The notes: generated from the letters alone by a model not told the origin. 5,403 nt of DNA from an uncultured Halomicronema sp. (GCA_937897665.1 CALCPB010000319.1:1-5403); one strand, 5' to 3'. Positions 1 to 5,353 are shown, counted from the stretch's first letter. Translations and numbers: made by a program.

Positions 1-678
1 GACGCGACCGAGAATGAACTGGCTGCTGGCTTCGACCGCTGACGGCAGCGGCTCTAAATATTGATGAATCTCTTCACAGGCCATCTGCAGTTCGGTGCGC
101 AGGGGCGATGTTTGATCGAGGTCAAGCGCCTGATTGTCGAGGAAAGTGTTTTCGCGGGAGTTCAGGAGCTGCTCGAAAATCGTGTCGGCTGTTTGCTCAA
201 CGAACTGGGTCAGCTCTGACAGGTCGGTTTCAAACTCAAGGGTAACGGAAGCCCAACTTTCAAAATCGGTCGCGTCACGGATGAGCCGATTGAGCAGACT
301 GTCAGTCACCCAAATCACCAGCGGACAGGCCAGGTTGTTGCGAAACTCTTCTCGGCTTTGATTGGCGACTCTGAGAAAGGTATCGAGATCGGCGACCGTT
401 TCTAGGCCGTTGACCAGGATGGCCGTGGGCGGCTCATCGCCCACGGCGTGACAGATGGCAGTGTACAGGGTTGAAGATTGAGGCGTCAGGTTGACTTCCT
501 GAAAGGGGACTTGCAGCTGCTGCGTGAGCGCCGTCCGGACGCGATCGCGCAGCCTCCGATAGTTACAGCGAGCCAAAATCAGCGAAAACGTGCCCTGCGA
601 TCGCTCAATCGAACGAATCAGCGATCGCAATGCATCTTCATTAGAGGATGAGAGCGCGGAGACTTTAGAGATCGTCAT
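1..678 (-). CDS. Degenerate STAND/NTPase-like protein, probably followed by TPRs (3' end outside window)
   Basis: The frame is open from ATG at 676-678 to the window edge, giving 226 residues with no stop, so the C-terminus is missing. The N-terminus (about 15-30) is helical. Residues 31-145 alternate strand and helix like a P-loop NTPase: FSLILARCNYRRLRDRV (31-47) sits where a Walker A strand would be but has no GKS/T, TAILVNGLE (85-93) resembles a Walker B strand, and CPLVIWVTDSLLNRL (118-132) followed by DFESWA (138-143) resembles a sensor strand. The tail ASSQFILGRV (217-226) resembles the point where related cyanobacterial proteins, as I recall them, enter tetratricopeptide repeats. The start overlaps the 3' end of the upstream ATPase gene by 14 bp and has no clear Shine-Dalgarno, suggesting translational coupling. 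Inference: a nucleotide-binding-dead partner or adaptor of that ATPase. Exact function unknown. Confidence 0.8.
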   Translation of the reverse strand, partial: MTISKVSALSSSNEDALRSLIRSIERSQGTFSLILARCNYRRLRDRVRTALTQQLQVPFQEVNLTPQSSTLYTAICHAVGDEPPTAILVNGLETVADLDTFLRVANQSREEFRNNLACPLVIWVTDSLLNRLIRDATDFESWASVTLEFETDLSELTQFVEQTADTIFEQLLNSRENTFLDNQALDLDQTSPLRTELQMACEEIHQYLEPLPSAVEASSQFILGRV

Positions 679-1951
679 AAAGAATGGGGTTGACGTCAAA
701 CCAGTGACCATAGTCGTCACTGCGGTATTCAAACACGAACATGCTCTTGAGCAGCACTTCGTAACTGGTCTCGCCGCGCGCTTTCTTCTCGCGCTTGACC
801 TGCTGCAACAGCGCCATTTCATCTGGGGTAATGGCGCGCAAGAGTTCGTTGCGGCGTTGTCGCACCACGCGTTCAACACACTCACGTGAAAACGGCGGAT
901 CCATGCGTTGCAGGCAGCTAAACCCCAGCTTGAGCAAATTTCTTACATGGCCGCCGCTAGCCATACAGAGGAGATCGAGGGTTGCTAAGTCTTCAAAAAT
1001 TTCGCCAACGCGCTCTAGGCGATCGCTGGGCAGAGTGTCGGGAAACGCTCGCGCCAGAATGAGCTGACGCAGCAGCTCAAGCCCGGCTTCACAGAGGGCC
1101 TCATCGGCATAGCGCGTAATCACCATCGGCAGTACTTGCGGATCGATACCAAATCGATTGGCCAGGGGATTGGCTTCATTCGAAAACACCAGCACGATGG
1201 GAATGGTGTAGACCACGTGACAGTTGAGTCGCCGTAGTTGTTCCCCGCGATCGACGAACAGATAAGCGGGCTGAGGTTTGCCAGCTTTTTCGGCATTATC
1301 GAGCCGATCCAGATTATCAATCAGGACGACGAGTCCCTGGTAGCCCTTCTTTTTCAACGCCGCATCGGCAGGGGCGAGCAGTTCCTGATTGATTGACTCC
1401 AGAATGTTGTTGGTGCGCGGCTCCATAATCTGCCGCATCTGTCGTCGCAGCTCCGGACTGTCTTTAGTGCTGGCGGTGACGCTGGCCAGCCCTGCCGAAA
1501 ACTGCACGTTGCTGATTTCGATCGGCGTTCTTAAAATTTCACTCACTTCGCGAAACAGCGAGACGAAATAGTTGGGTTTGAGACAGATATTGATGGCCTC
1601 CAGACTGGCACTCACCTGCCGGGCGATCGCCATCAGAATATCGGTCACATCCACATCGTTCAGATCCATTTCATCACTGGACTCAAAAAAAACGACGTGA
1701 AATCCGGCTTTTGTCAGGTGCGTTTGGAGACACAACAACTCAGTTGATTTACCGCAACCGATATGTCCAGTAAACAGCTGACAGGTGGGACTATCTTTCA
1801 AACGCTCAATGGTGCGGGCAAGTTGGCGAGTAACATTGCCGCCGCGCACATCGGAGAAGTCAATGTAGTATTTGACATCTTCAGCATGGGCAATATTGAG
1901 GGGTTTTGATGGATTAAGCGCTTTCCAGAACCGATCAAGATCTAGGGGCAT
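665..1951 (-). CDS. P-loop ATPase, AAA+/STAND-like, 428 aa
   Basis: This is a complete ORF of 428 residues. Walker A is GHIGCGKST at residues 62-70, and Walker B is GLVVLIDNLDRL at 206-217, with hydrophobic residues before the acidic ID..D. PIVLVFSN (251-258) fits a sensor-1 strand, and ASGGHVRNLLKL (331-342) fits the arginine-containing helix of AAA+/ORC-like ATPases. The C-terminus (about 375-428), with SYEVLLKSMFVFEY and WFDVNPIL, looks like a winged-helix domain. There is no signal peptide or membrane segment, so it is probably cytosolic. The start at 1949-1951 is preceded by GAGAAGAG, a weak ribosome-binding site lying very close to it. The downstream gene overlaps by 14 bp, so the two proteins probably act together. 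Known: this fold couples ATP hydrolysis to remodelling or signalling. Inference: a regulatory or conflict-type switch; no substrate can be read from the sequence. Confidence 0.9.
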   Translation of the reverse strand: MPLDLDRFWKALNPSKPLNIAHAEDVKYYIDFSDVRGGNVTRQLARTIERLKDSPTCQLFTGHIGCGKSTELLCLQTHLTKAGFHVVFFESSDEMDLNDVDVTDILMAIARQVSASLEAINICLKPNYFVSLFREVSEILRTPIEISNVQFSAGLASVTASTKDSPELRRQMRQIMEPRTNNILESINQELLAPADAALKKKGYQGLVVLIDNLDRLDNAEKAGKPQPAYLFVDRGEQLRRLNCHVVYTIPIVLVFSNEANPLANRFGIDPQVLPMVITRYADEALCEAGLELLRQLILARAFPDTLPSDRLERVGEIFEDLATLDLLCMASGGHVRNLLKLGFSCLQRMDPPFSRECVERVVRQRRNELLRAITPDEMALLQQVKREKKARGETSYEVLLKSMFVFEYRSDDYGHWFDVNPILYDDL

Positions 1952-2071
1952 GGCTCTTCTCGTAAATGCTGCCTGATGAGGGTCGGAATGCTGACATTGT
2001 AAAATGCCGAGAAAAGTTGCTCTAAAGGGTTATTAGAGATTTACAACAAGTCTCAACACAAGGGCCATCAT

Positions 2072-2107
2072 CCGGTTCACTGCTGATGTCTTCAATACCT
2101 GAACCGG
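2072..2107. repeat. 8-bp inverted repeat CCGGTTCA ... TGAACCGG
   Basis: The arms at 2072-2079 and 2100-2107 are perfect complements separated by 20 bp. The arm spacing, about 28 bp centre to centre, is larger than for a typical single operator, but it could be a paired half-site. It lies about 120-155 bp upstream of the ATPase start, so a regulator site for that pair is possible; no known motif was recognised. Confidence 0.45.
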
Positions 2108-2132
2108 TTATTTCTGAATAAGTTCCTCAAAC

Positions 2133-2144
2133 CGGCTGCAGCCG
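2133..2144. repeat. 12-bp perfect palindrome CGGCTGCAGCCG
   Basis: This is a perfect dyad with no spacer, about 180 bp upstream of the ATPase start and just left of the 21-bp hairpin arm. It has the size and symmetry of a dimeric repressor site, but no specific family can be named, and a GC-rich 12-mer palindrome may be chance. Confidence 0.4.
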
Positions 2145-2149
2145 ATCTT

Positions 2150-2198
2150 GCTGAGCGTGAAAGCGATCGCACAAATTGCGATCGCTTTCACGCTCAGC
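2150..2198. repeat. Perfect 21-bp inverted repeat carrying two HIP1 octamers
   Basis: The arms at 2150-2170 and 2178-2198 are perfectly complementary over 21 bp, with a 7-bp spacer ACAAATT. Each arm ends inward with GCGATCGC and outward with GCTGAGCGTGAAA (or its complement). Transcribed RNA would fold into a very stable 49-nt hairpin. No T-run follows on either strand, so a classical Rho-independent terminator is not supported. It could be a small palindromic repeat element, an mRNA-protecting or processing hairpin, or a cruciform between the GNAT gene and the ATPase gene. Confidence 0.9.
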
Positions 2199-2301
2199 TC
2201 ACCTCTCCCTTGAGTAAGTGAACCTCTTTCACGAATAAAATTAGGCCCTCTGCCATTCCTAAAATTAGGGAGACGTCCCTGACAAAGGTTGTATTGGCCC
2301 T

Positions 2302-2326
2302 AAAAAAGGCTGGATAGTCACTCAGC
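2302..2326 (-). terminator. Weak candidate terminator after GNAT gene
   Basis: On the minus strand, 8 nt after the GNAT stop codon, GCTG (2323-2326) can pair with CAGC (2309-2312) around a 10-nt loop, and a run of six T follows (2302-2307 on plus as A). The T-run and position are right, but the 4-bp stem is short, so it may terminate inefficiently or not at all. Confidence 0.3.
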
Positions 2327-2333
2327 ATGATGA

Positions 2334-2792
2334 TTAAAGGTCATACCGCATAATCAATTCGCCATCTTCATCGGTTTCACCGGTGTAGATGAAACCTAGC
2401 TTTTCGTAAAACTTGCCAGCATGTCCTTCATCGGGAACATGGCTAGTGAATAGCGCTTTGGCACCAGGACGAGTTTTGACATAGTCAATCACTTGCGCCA
2501 TCGCACGTCGTCCCACCCCTCGCTTTTGAAACCGGGAGTCGATCAAAAATCGCCACAGTGAGTAGGACGACGTTTGGGCATCATCTTCCAACATCACGAA
2601 CCCGACCGGAGTTTCGTCAGCATAAACGGCTCGAAACCAGGCCACCTCTGGGTAAAAATGAGCTTCAGCAATGGATTCGGCAGTAGTCGCCACCAAATTC
2701 GATTGAGTCGCGGCAACCTGCAATCGGAGAACTTGGCCCAGGTTTTCTCTCGTGACTTCCCGCAGCGTGACGAATGGATTGGGTGAGATCAT
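2334..2792 (-). CDS. GNAT N-acetyltransferase, BltD/PaiA (diamine/polyamine) type
   Basis: This 152-residue protein has the usual length of a single-domain GNAT enzyme, which moves an acetyl group from acetyl-CoA to an amine. Motif A with the acetyl-CoA pyrophosphate loop is seen as LWRFLID (79-85) and FQKRGVGRRAM (88-98; Q-x-x-G-x-G/A). Motif B is FYEKLGF (128-134). The N-terminal LREVTRENLGQVLRLQV and the SLWRFLID segment resemble spermine/spermidine acetyltransferases such as BltD and PaiA. A polyamine substrate is therefore plausible but not proven, since GNAT substrates are poorly predictable. The start at 2790-2792 is supported by GGAG five bases upstream. It is a single gene on the same strand as its neighbours, and its upstream region is the truncated end of the permease pseudogene, so its promoter must lie in or near those remains. 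Confidence 0.9.
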   Translation of the reverse strand: MISPNPFVTLREVTRENLGQVLRLQVAATQSNLVATTAESIAEAHFYPEVAWFRAVYADETPVGFVMLEDDAQTSSYSLWRFLIDSRFQKRGVGRRAMAQVIDYVKTRPGAKALFTSHVPDEGHAGKFYEKLGFIYTGETDEDGELIMRYDL

Positions 2793-2875
2793 GCGGTCTC
2801 CATAGCAGCCATCGTCACGATCTTAAGAGACTATAAGACAGATCTTTTGCACCCACGATCGCCTCACCGTAGGTA

Positions 2876-3057
2876 ACCTGAGTTCGGGATAAGAATAAGT
2901 AACGCTTTTACCCGCCTATTGAGCTTCAAAATCCTCTCTCGGGAGGGGAGCCAAAGGCGGGGTGGGTACCGTCAGCCGCGCTGACTGGCGATCTACCCAC
3001 CCCTCGCCCCTCCCAGGAGGGGAAATATCCAGCTTCGGTTTTAACCCGAACTGGCGT
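2876..3057. mobile_element. MITE-like palindromic element (182 bp) with 6-bp target duplication
   Basis: The element is bounded by direct repeats TAGGTA at 2870-2875 and 3058-3063. Its ends are imperfect terminal inverted repeats: ACCTGAGTTCGGGATAA at the left, and ACGCCAGTTCGGGTTAA read inward from the right (13 of 17 match). The perfect core AGTTCGGG lies exactly 5 bp from each boundary (2881-2888 and 3045-3052). The interior is a long imperfect palindrome, and there is no transposase gene. Size, terminal repeats and duplication fit a miniature inverted-repeat element moved by a transposase elsewhere in the genome. I do not assign an IS family. It sits inside the permease remnant, and excising it with one TAGGTA copy rejoins the coding frame. 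Confidence 0.85.
2941..3014. repeat. Internal GC-rich palindrome of the MITE
   Basis: Nested inverted repeats: GGGAGGGG (2941-2948) with CCCCTCCC (3007-3014), GGGGTGGGTA (2959-2968) with TACCCACCCC (2994-3003), and at the centre GTCAGC (2971-2976) with GCTGAC (2980-2985) around a 3-bp loop CGC. In RNA this forms one long, branched and very stable hairpin. This GC-rich core resembles dispersed palindromic repeats of filamentous cyanobacteria (from memory, not searched) and may be the conserved part of the element. Confidence 0.85.
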
Positions 3058-3361
3058 TAGGTATAGCCGTGAAAGAGTCCGGCAAGAGCAGTCACCATCA
3101 CCACCCAACCAGTACTGAGCTGACGGCCAAAAACGGCCAGTCCACCAAACATAAGTACCGAAAAGGAGATCAGCAGGTAAATCAAGCGCTACCAAATGCA
3201 GCCCGGTTCCCACCAAGGCGGCCCCCAAAAAGGCGGCGGACACGACCCAGGAAGATTTGAGCTGGGTTGCTAGATGAGCCCTAAGAGGGCAGGTCAACAT
3301 CAGCCCGGTTGGGGCAAGATCGCACCCCGTAGCTTAAGGGCGATCGCGGTGCGCCAGACCG

Positions 3362-3736
3362 CTATTGATTAGTCGGGGGCGCAGCTGTTGGGCCTTTACA
3401 ATCCAGCAGTTGAGCCACCAGGGCTTCCCACTCACTGGCGGCGAGCACCCCAGAAGCGACAACCTGCTTTTCGAGAGCGGCTAACCAACATTGGTAGTAG
3501 TCCCAATCGGGGTCATCGAGTTCATGGGTGGCCTCCCATTCGGCAATGGTGGCAATCAGCGTTTGCCGAAATTCTTCCCATTCAAAATAGCCTTGCTTAG
3601 AAAGGGCGATCGCCACCCCAAAAGCCAGCTTTTCCCAGTCGCGATCAAACTGGAGATGCCCATCCTGCCTAGGGGGGGCTTCTTCGGAGGAGCCCATCAG
3701 GCTAGTGGCAGCAAAATGCTCAAATTTAGTAAACAT
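3362..3736 (-). CDS. Nitrile hydratase accessory protein (P14K/NhlE-like)
   Basis: This 124-residue protein belongs to the small nitrile hydratase activator group, which resembles the N-terminal half of the beta subunit. In cobalt systems it works as a chaperone that delivers cobalt-loaded, oxidised alpha subunit (self-subunit swapping). Family features are FDRDWEKLAFGVAIALSKQG (30-49), FEWEEFRQTL (51-60) and the helix YYQCWLAALEKQVVASGVL (80-98), matching the family pattern W-E-x-x-A-F...YY-x-x-W-L-x-A-L-E. A single cysteine occurs near the end (LDCKG, 111-115); a Cys-rich metal tail is not seen. The start at 3734-3736 has only a poor ribosome-binding site, so Met14 (MGSSEEAP) is an alternative, also without a good site. 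It follows the alpha gene by 103 bp, and the permease remnant begins about 50 bp after its stop codon. Confidence 0.88.
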   Translation of the reverse strand: MFTKFEHFAATSLMGSSEEAPPRQDGHLQFDRDWEKLAFGVAIALSKQGYFEWEEFRQTLIATIAEWEATHELDDPDWDYYQCWLAALEKQVVASGVLAASEWEALVAQLLDCKGPTAAPPTNQ

Positions 3737-3775
3737 ACACAGTCACTTTGGCGATGATTTAGCGTCATAGAGGTG

Positions 3776-3809
3776 GTCTGCCTCGGACTCAAAGACCGAT
3801 TGAGCAGAC
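3776..3809 (-). promoter_or_regulatory. Intercistronic hairpin between alpha subunit and accessory gene
   Basis: GTCTGC (3776-3781) pairs with GCAGAC (3804-3809), and inside it TCGG (3783-3786) pairs with CCGA (3796-3799). This makes an interrupted 10-bp stem in the 103-bp gap. There is no T-run, so it is not a simple terminator. Such structures often protect upstream mRNA from 3' decay or lower downstream expression, which would suit a chaperone needed in smaller amounts than the enzyme subunits. That role is inference. Confidence 0.4.
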
Positions 3810-3839
3810 ATCTCCGCAACTGATCGAGGTGCAGTTGGG

Positions 3840-4463
3840 TTAAACCTTGACCGTGGCCACGCCCATCATGGCTTCTGGTGTGAGCAACTCCGCGAGTTCG
3901 GCTTCACTCATGTTTTCGGTACCCGGAGGGCGCATTGGCAGCACCCACCAGCGAATCTGACCGCTGGTGTCCCACAGGCGAACCTCCACCGAATCATCTA
4001 ACTCCACGCCAAACTCCGATAGCACCACGCGGGGTTCTCGCGTGACGCGGGCGCGAAACGTCGGGTCTTTGTACCAATAGGGGGGCAGGCCGAGGGTAGG
4101 CCAGGGATAGCAAGAGCACAGGGTACACACAATGACGTTATGAACTTCGGGCGTGTTTTCGGCGACGCGCATGTGCTCGCCCTCGGCCCCAGACATGCCC
4201 TCAGGAAAATCCATTTGCTGACAGGCTGCATTACAGTCAGCCACCAGCAGGTCTTTAAACTCCGGGTCGACCCAAGCCCGAGCGACTAGTTTCGCACCGT
4301 TAAACGGCCCCATTTTAGTCTCAAAATGACTCAAGACGGTGTCTACGGTCTGGCTGGTAATGATGCCTTTCTCAATCAGTAGCGATTCTAGGGCTTTGAC
4401 CTTCGCTGCACTCATCGTCTCGCGATCGGGGGGATACCCAAATCCGGGATAATTACTGGGCAT
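3840..4463 (-). CDS. nthA: Nitrile hydratase alpha subunit, cobalt type
   Basis: This 207-residue protein is the normal length for the alpha subunit of nitrile hydratase (EC 4.2.1.84), which hydrates nitriles to amides as an alpha/beta enzyme in the cytosol. The metal centre is VCTLCSCYPWP (112-122). Cys113, Cys116 and Cys118, with Ser117 and backbone amides, form the claw in which the second and third Cys are oxidised to sulfinic and sulfenic acids. Thr114 and Tyr119 are the residues typical of cobalt enzymes; iron enzymes have VCSLCSCT. LGLPPYWYKDP and REPRVVLSEFG (142-152) are further family blocks. The start was placed at 4461-4463 because AAGGAG lies 6 bp upstream and MPSNYPGF matches subunit length; a 31-codon upstream extension lacks such a site. 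The beta gene precedes it by 134 bp and the accessory gene follows. Confidence 0.96.
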   Translation of the reverse strand: MPSNYPGFGYPPDRETMSAAKVKALESLLIEKGIITSQTVDTVLSHFETKMGPFNGAKLVARAWVDPEFKDLLVADCNAACQQMDFPEGMSGAEGEHMRVAENTPEVHNVIVCTLCSCYPWPTLGLPPYWYKDPTFRARVTREPRVVLSEFGVELDDSVEVRLWDTSGQIRWWVLPMRPPGTENMSEAELAELLTPEAMMGVATVKV

Positions 4464-4469
4464 TACACG

Positions 4470-4475
4470 CTCCTT
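4470..4475 (-). promoter_or_regulatory. Shine-Dalgarno AAGGAG of the alpha subunit
   Basis: AAGGAG on the minus strand, followed by 6 bases (CGTGTA) and ATG. It is the strongest ribosome-binding site in the window. It decides the start at 4463 over the open extension beginning at 4556. Confidence 0.85.
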
Positions 4476-4597
4476 GTAGCTGTGATTTACAAATGCTAAA
4501 AACCCGCCTTCAAGCCCCAAAAACACGCTGAGTAACGGGCGCTTTTTGGTCAGCACGGCGGCCCAAAGGGCTCAATAGGGCTGCAATTAACGAGTCG

Positions 4598-5353
4598 CTA
4601 ATCGTCTTCTAAATACTCTAGATACACCTCAAAAATGTCGTTGTAATAGACCGAATTGTCATCTGCCAAGGAGGTTTCCCAGATGTCGGTGGCCTTAATG
4701 GCGATGCTATAGATGGGCATAGGCGTGCCTAACCCGTCGGCCGTAGGAAAGAAGTAGGTATAAGCTTCGTCGTAGACTTTCACGATTTCCGCCACGCGGC
4801 CACGAATGTGACCGGGCAAACGGGTATGGTCAGCTGAGACCAGATTTTTGACCCGCACGCGATCGCCCACGCTGAACTGCGGCACAGCAGGCAAAGGCCG
4901 CATCGGCGAATCGCCCTCGGTCAAATATTTCACCACCTGCTCATCAATGGCGGTGGCTACAGCTGTCGAAGCATCGCTCGGCGCCTTATCCGCATCGGCC
5001 AAGAACTCAGCGGTGCGAGCGTCCAACTCTGCTTGGGTGATGTAGCCTTCGGAAACAAAAAATCCCGAAATCCCCCCCAACCATTTTTCGTAATACCGCA
5101 GGCGAAAATATTCAAAGGGCTGCATGGCCTCAGCCCCCATGCGCAAATGCCCCCACGTCCAAAAACTTTTGAACTCGGTCGGCACCGCCCCAATCTCATA
5201 ATCTGGCAAAGAATCATCTAGATGATTGCTAAGCGCCATCATCGCCGTGTGAATGCCAAAGATCCGTTCTTCCCAGGATTCGACAAAAACCTGAGTCTCA
5301 AAGTTGACGGGGTCTAAATTTTCTAGTCCCCCTAAATAGTGCTGTAGTTTCAT
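4598..5353 (-). CDS. nthB: Nitrile hydratase beta subunit
   Basis: This 251-residue protein is slightly longer than most beta subunits (about 220-235). It starts with the cyanobacterial-looking MKLQHYLGGLENLDPV, matching the family's D/H-x-x-GG-x-x-x-x-x-P-V. Other blocks are VESWEERIFGIHTAM (24-38), WGHLRMGAEAMQPFEYFRLR (67-86) and YYEKWLGGI (87-95). The C-terminal SH3-like barrel has FSVGDRVRVKN (160-170), HTRLPGHIRG (176-185) and SVYYNDIFEVYLE (234-246). By hand alignment with the cobalt enzyme of Pseudonocardia thermophila, Arg71 and Arg178 correspond to the two arginines (52 and 157) that hydrogen-bond the oxidised cysteines, so the site looks functional. The beta gene comes first, as in cobalt-type operons. 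Its upstream region is only 50 bp long in the window, and no good ribosome-binding site is close to the start; GGGGGAG lies 14 bp away. Confidence 0.95.
   Translation of the reverse strand: MKLQHYLGGLENLDPVNFETQVFVESWEERIFGIHTAMMALSNHLDDSLPDYEIGAVPTEFKSFWTWGHLRMGAEAMQPFEYFRLRYYEKWLGGISGFFVSEGYITQAELDARTAEFLADADKAPSDASTAVATAIDEQVVKYLTEGDSPMRPLPAVPQFSVGDRVRVKNLVSADHTRLPGHIRGRVAEIVKVYDEAYTYFFPTADGLGTPMPIYSIAIKATDIWETSLADDNSVYYNDIFEVYLEYLEDD

Larger units (their letters stand above)
1952..2333. other. 382-bp non-coding gap with inverted repeats
   Basis: No convincing gene was found on either strand. From right to left it holds a weak terminator-like structure after the GNAT gene (2302-2326), two copies of TAAAATTAGG (2236-2245 and 2260-2269), a small AGGGA/TCCCT hairpin (2267-2280), a perfect 21-bp inverted repeat (2150-2198), the palindrome CGGCTGCAGCCG (2133-2144) and a CCGGTTCA/TGAACCGG pair (2072-2107). 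The promoter of the ATPase gene should lie here. On the minus strand, TACAAT (1996-2001 as ATTGTA on plus) is a fair -10 candidate, but I see no good -35 box 17 bp upstream, so no promoter is called. Confidence 0.7.
2815..3312 (-). pseudogene. Decayed HupE/UreJ-type nickel/cobalt permease, interrupted by a MITE
   Basis: Three pieces of one membrane protein can be read on the minus strand. Piece 1 (3312 to about 3170) contains PTGL, LATQ and then SSWVVSAAFLGAALVGTGLH and LVALDLPAD. Piece 2 is one frame over (3173-3060): LISFSVLMFGGLAVFGRQ, then TGWVVMVTALAGLFHGYT, and a TAA stop at 3057-3059. Piece 3 (2869-2848) reads YGEAIVGA and continues to a TGA at 2815-2817. The order GTGLHL...DLP, SVL.FG, AGLFHGY(T/A)YGEAIVGA is the signature of the HupE/UreJ family of nickel/cobalt permeases, including the histidine motif FHGYAYGE. 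The frame change lies near 3165-3180 (one base too many or two too few). A mobile element splits FHGYT from YGEA. The N-terminal signal region is degraded, and the C-terminal helices after VGA are missing. Its place right after the nitrile hydratase accessory gene suggests it was the fourth operon gene. Confidence 0.85.
541..4866. repeat. HIP1 octamers GCGATCGC (dispersed)
   Basis: HIP1 copies begin at 541, 597, 621, 1019, 1623, 2163, 2178, 3340, 3606 and 4859. HIP1 is heavily overrepresented in many cyanobacterial chromosomes and is palindromic. Copies occur in genes and in gaps, giving the main taxonomic clue for the window. None lies inside the MITE at 2876-3057. Confidence 0.9.

Noticed and set aside
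590..1067. Plus-strand open frames opposite the ATPase gene
   Set aside because: They are antisense to a well-supported ATPase with Walker motifs, have no recognisable domains, and are shadows of GC-rich coding sequence.
2150..2198. Reading the 21-bp inverted repeat as a Rho-independent terminator
   Set aside because: No T-run follows the stem on either strand.
2926..3300. Open frame of 124 codons on the minus strand
   Set aside because: Its first half is the first piece of the decayed permease. Its second half reads through the frame change and then through the MITE palindrome, so it is not an intact gene.
3322..3352. Inverted pairs GATCGC/GCGATC and CGCACC/GGTGCG after the accessory gene
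   Set aside because: The two pairings compete with each other, are short, rest partly on a HIP1 site and lack a T-run.
4498..4540. Possible terminator or attenuator between beta and alpha genes (CCCGTT with GGCGGG then TTTTT)
   Set aside because: The stem needs two G-U pairs and has a loop of over 20 nt, and the alpha gene just downstream must be expressed.
4464..4556. 31-residue N-terminal extension of the nitrile hydratase alpha subunit
   Set aside because: The strong AAGGAG at 4470-4475 and the family's usual length point to the start at 4463. The extension has no ribosome-binding site and no family match.
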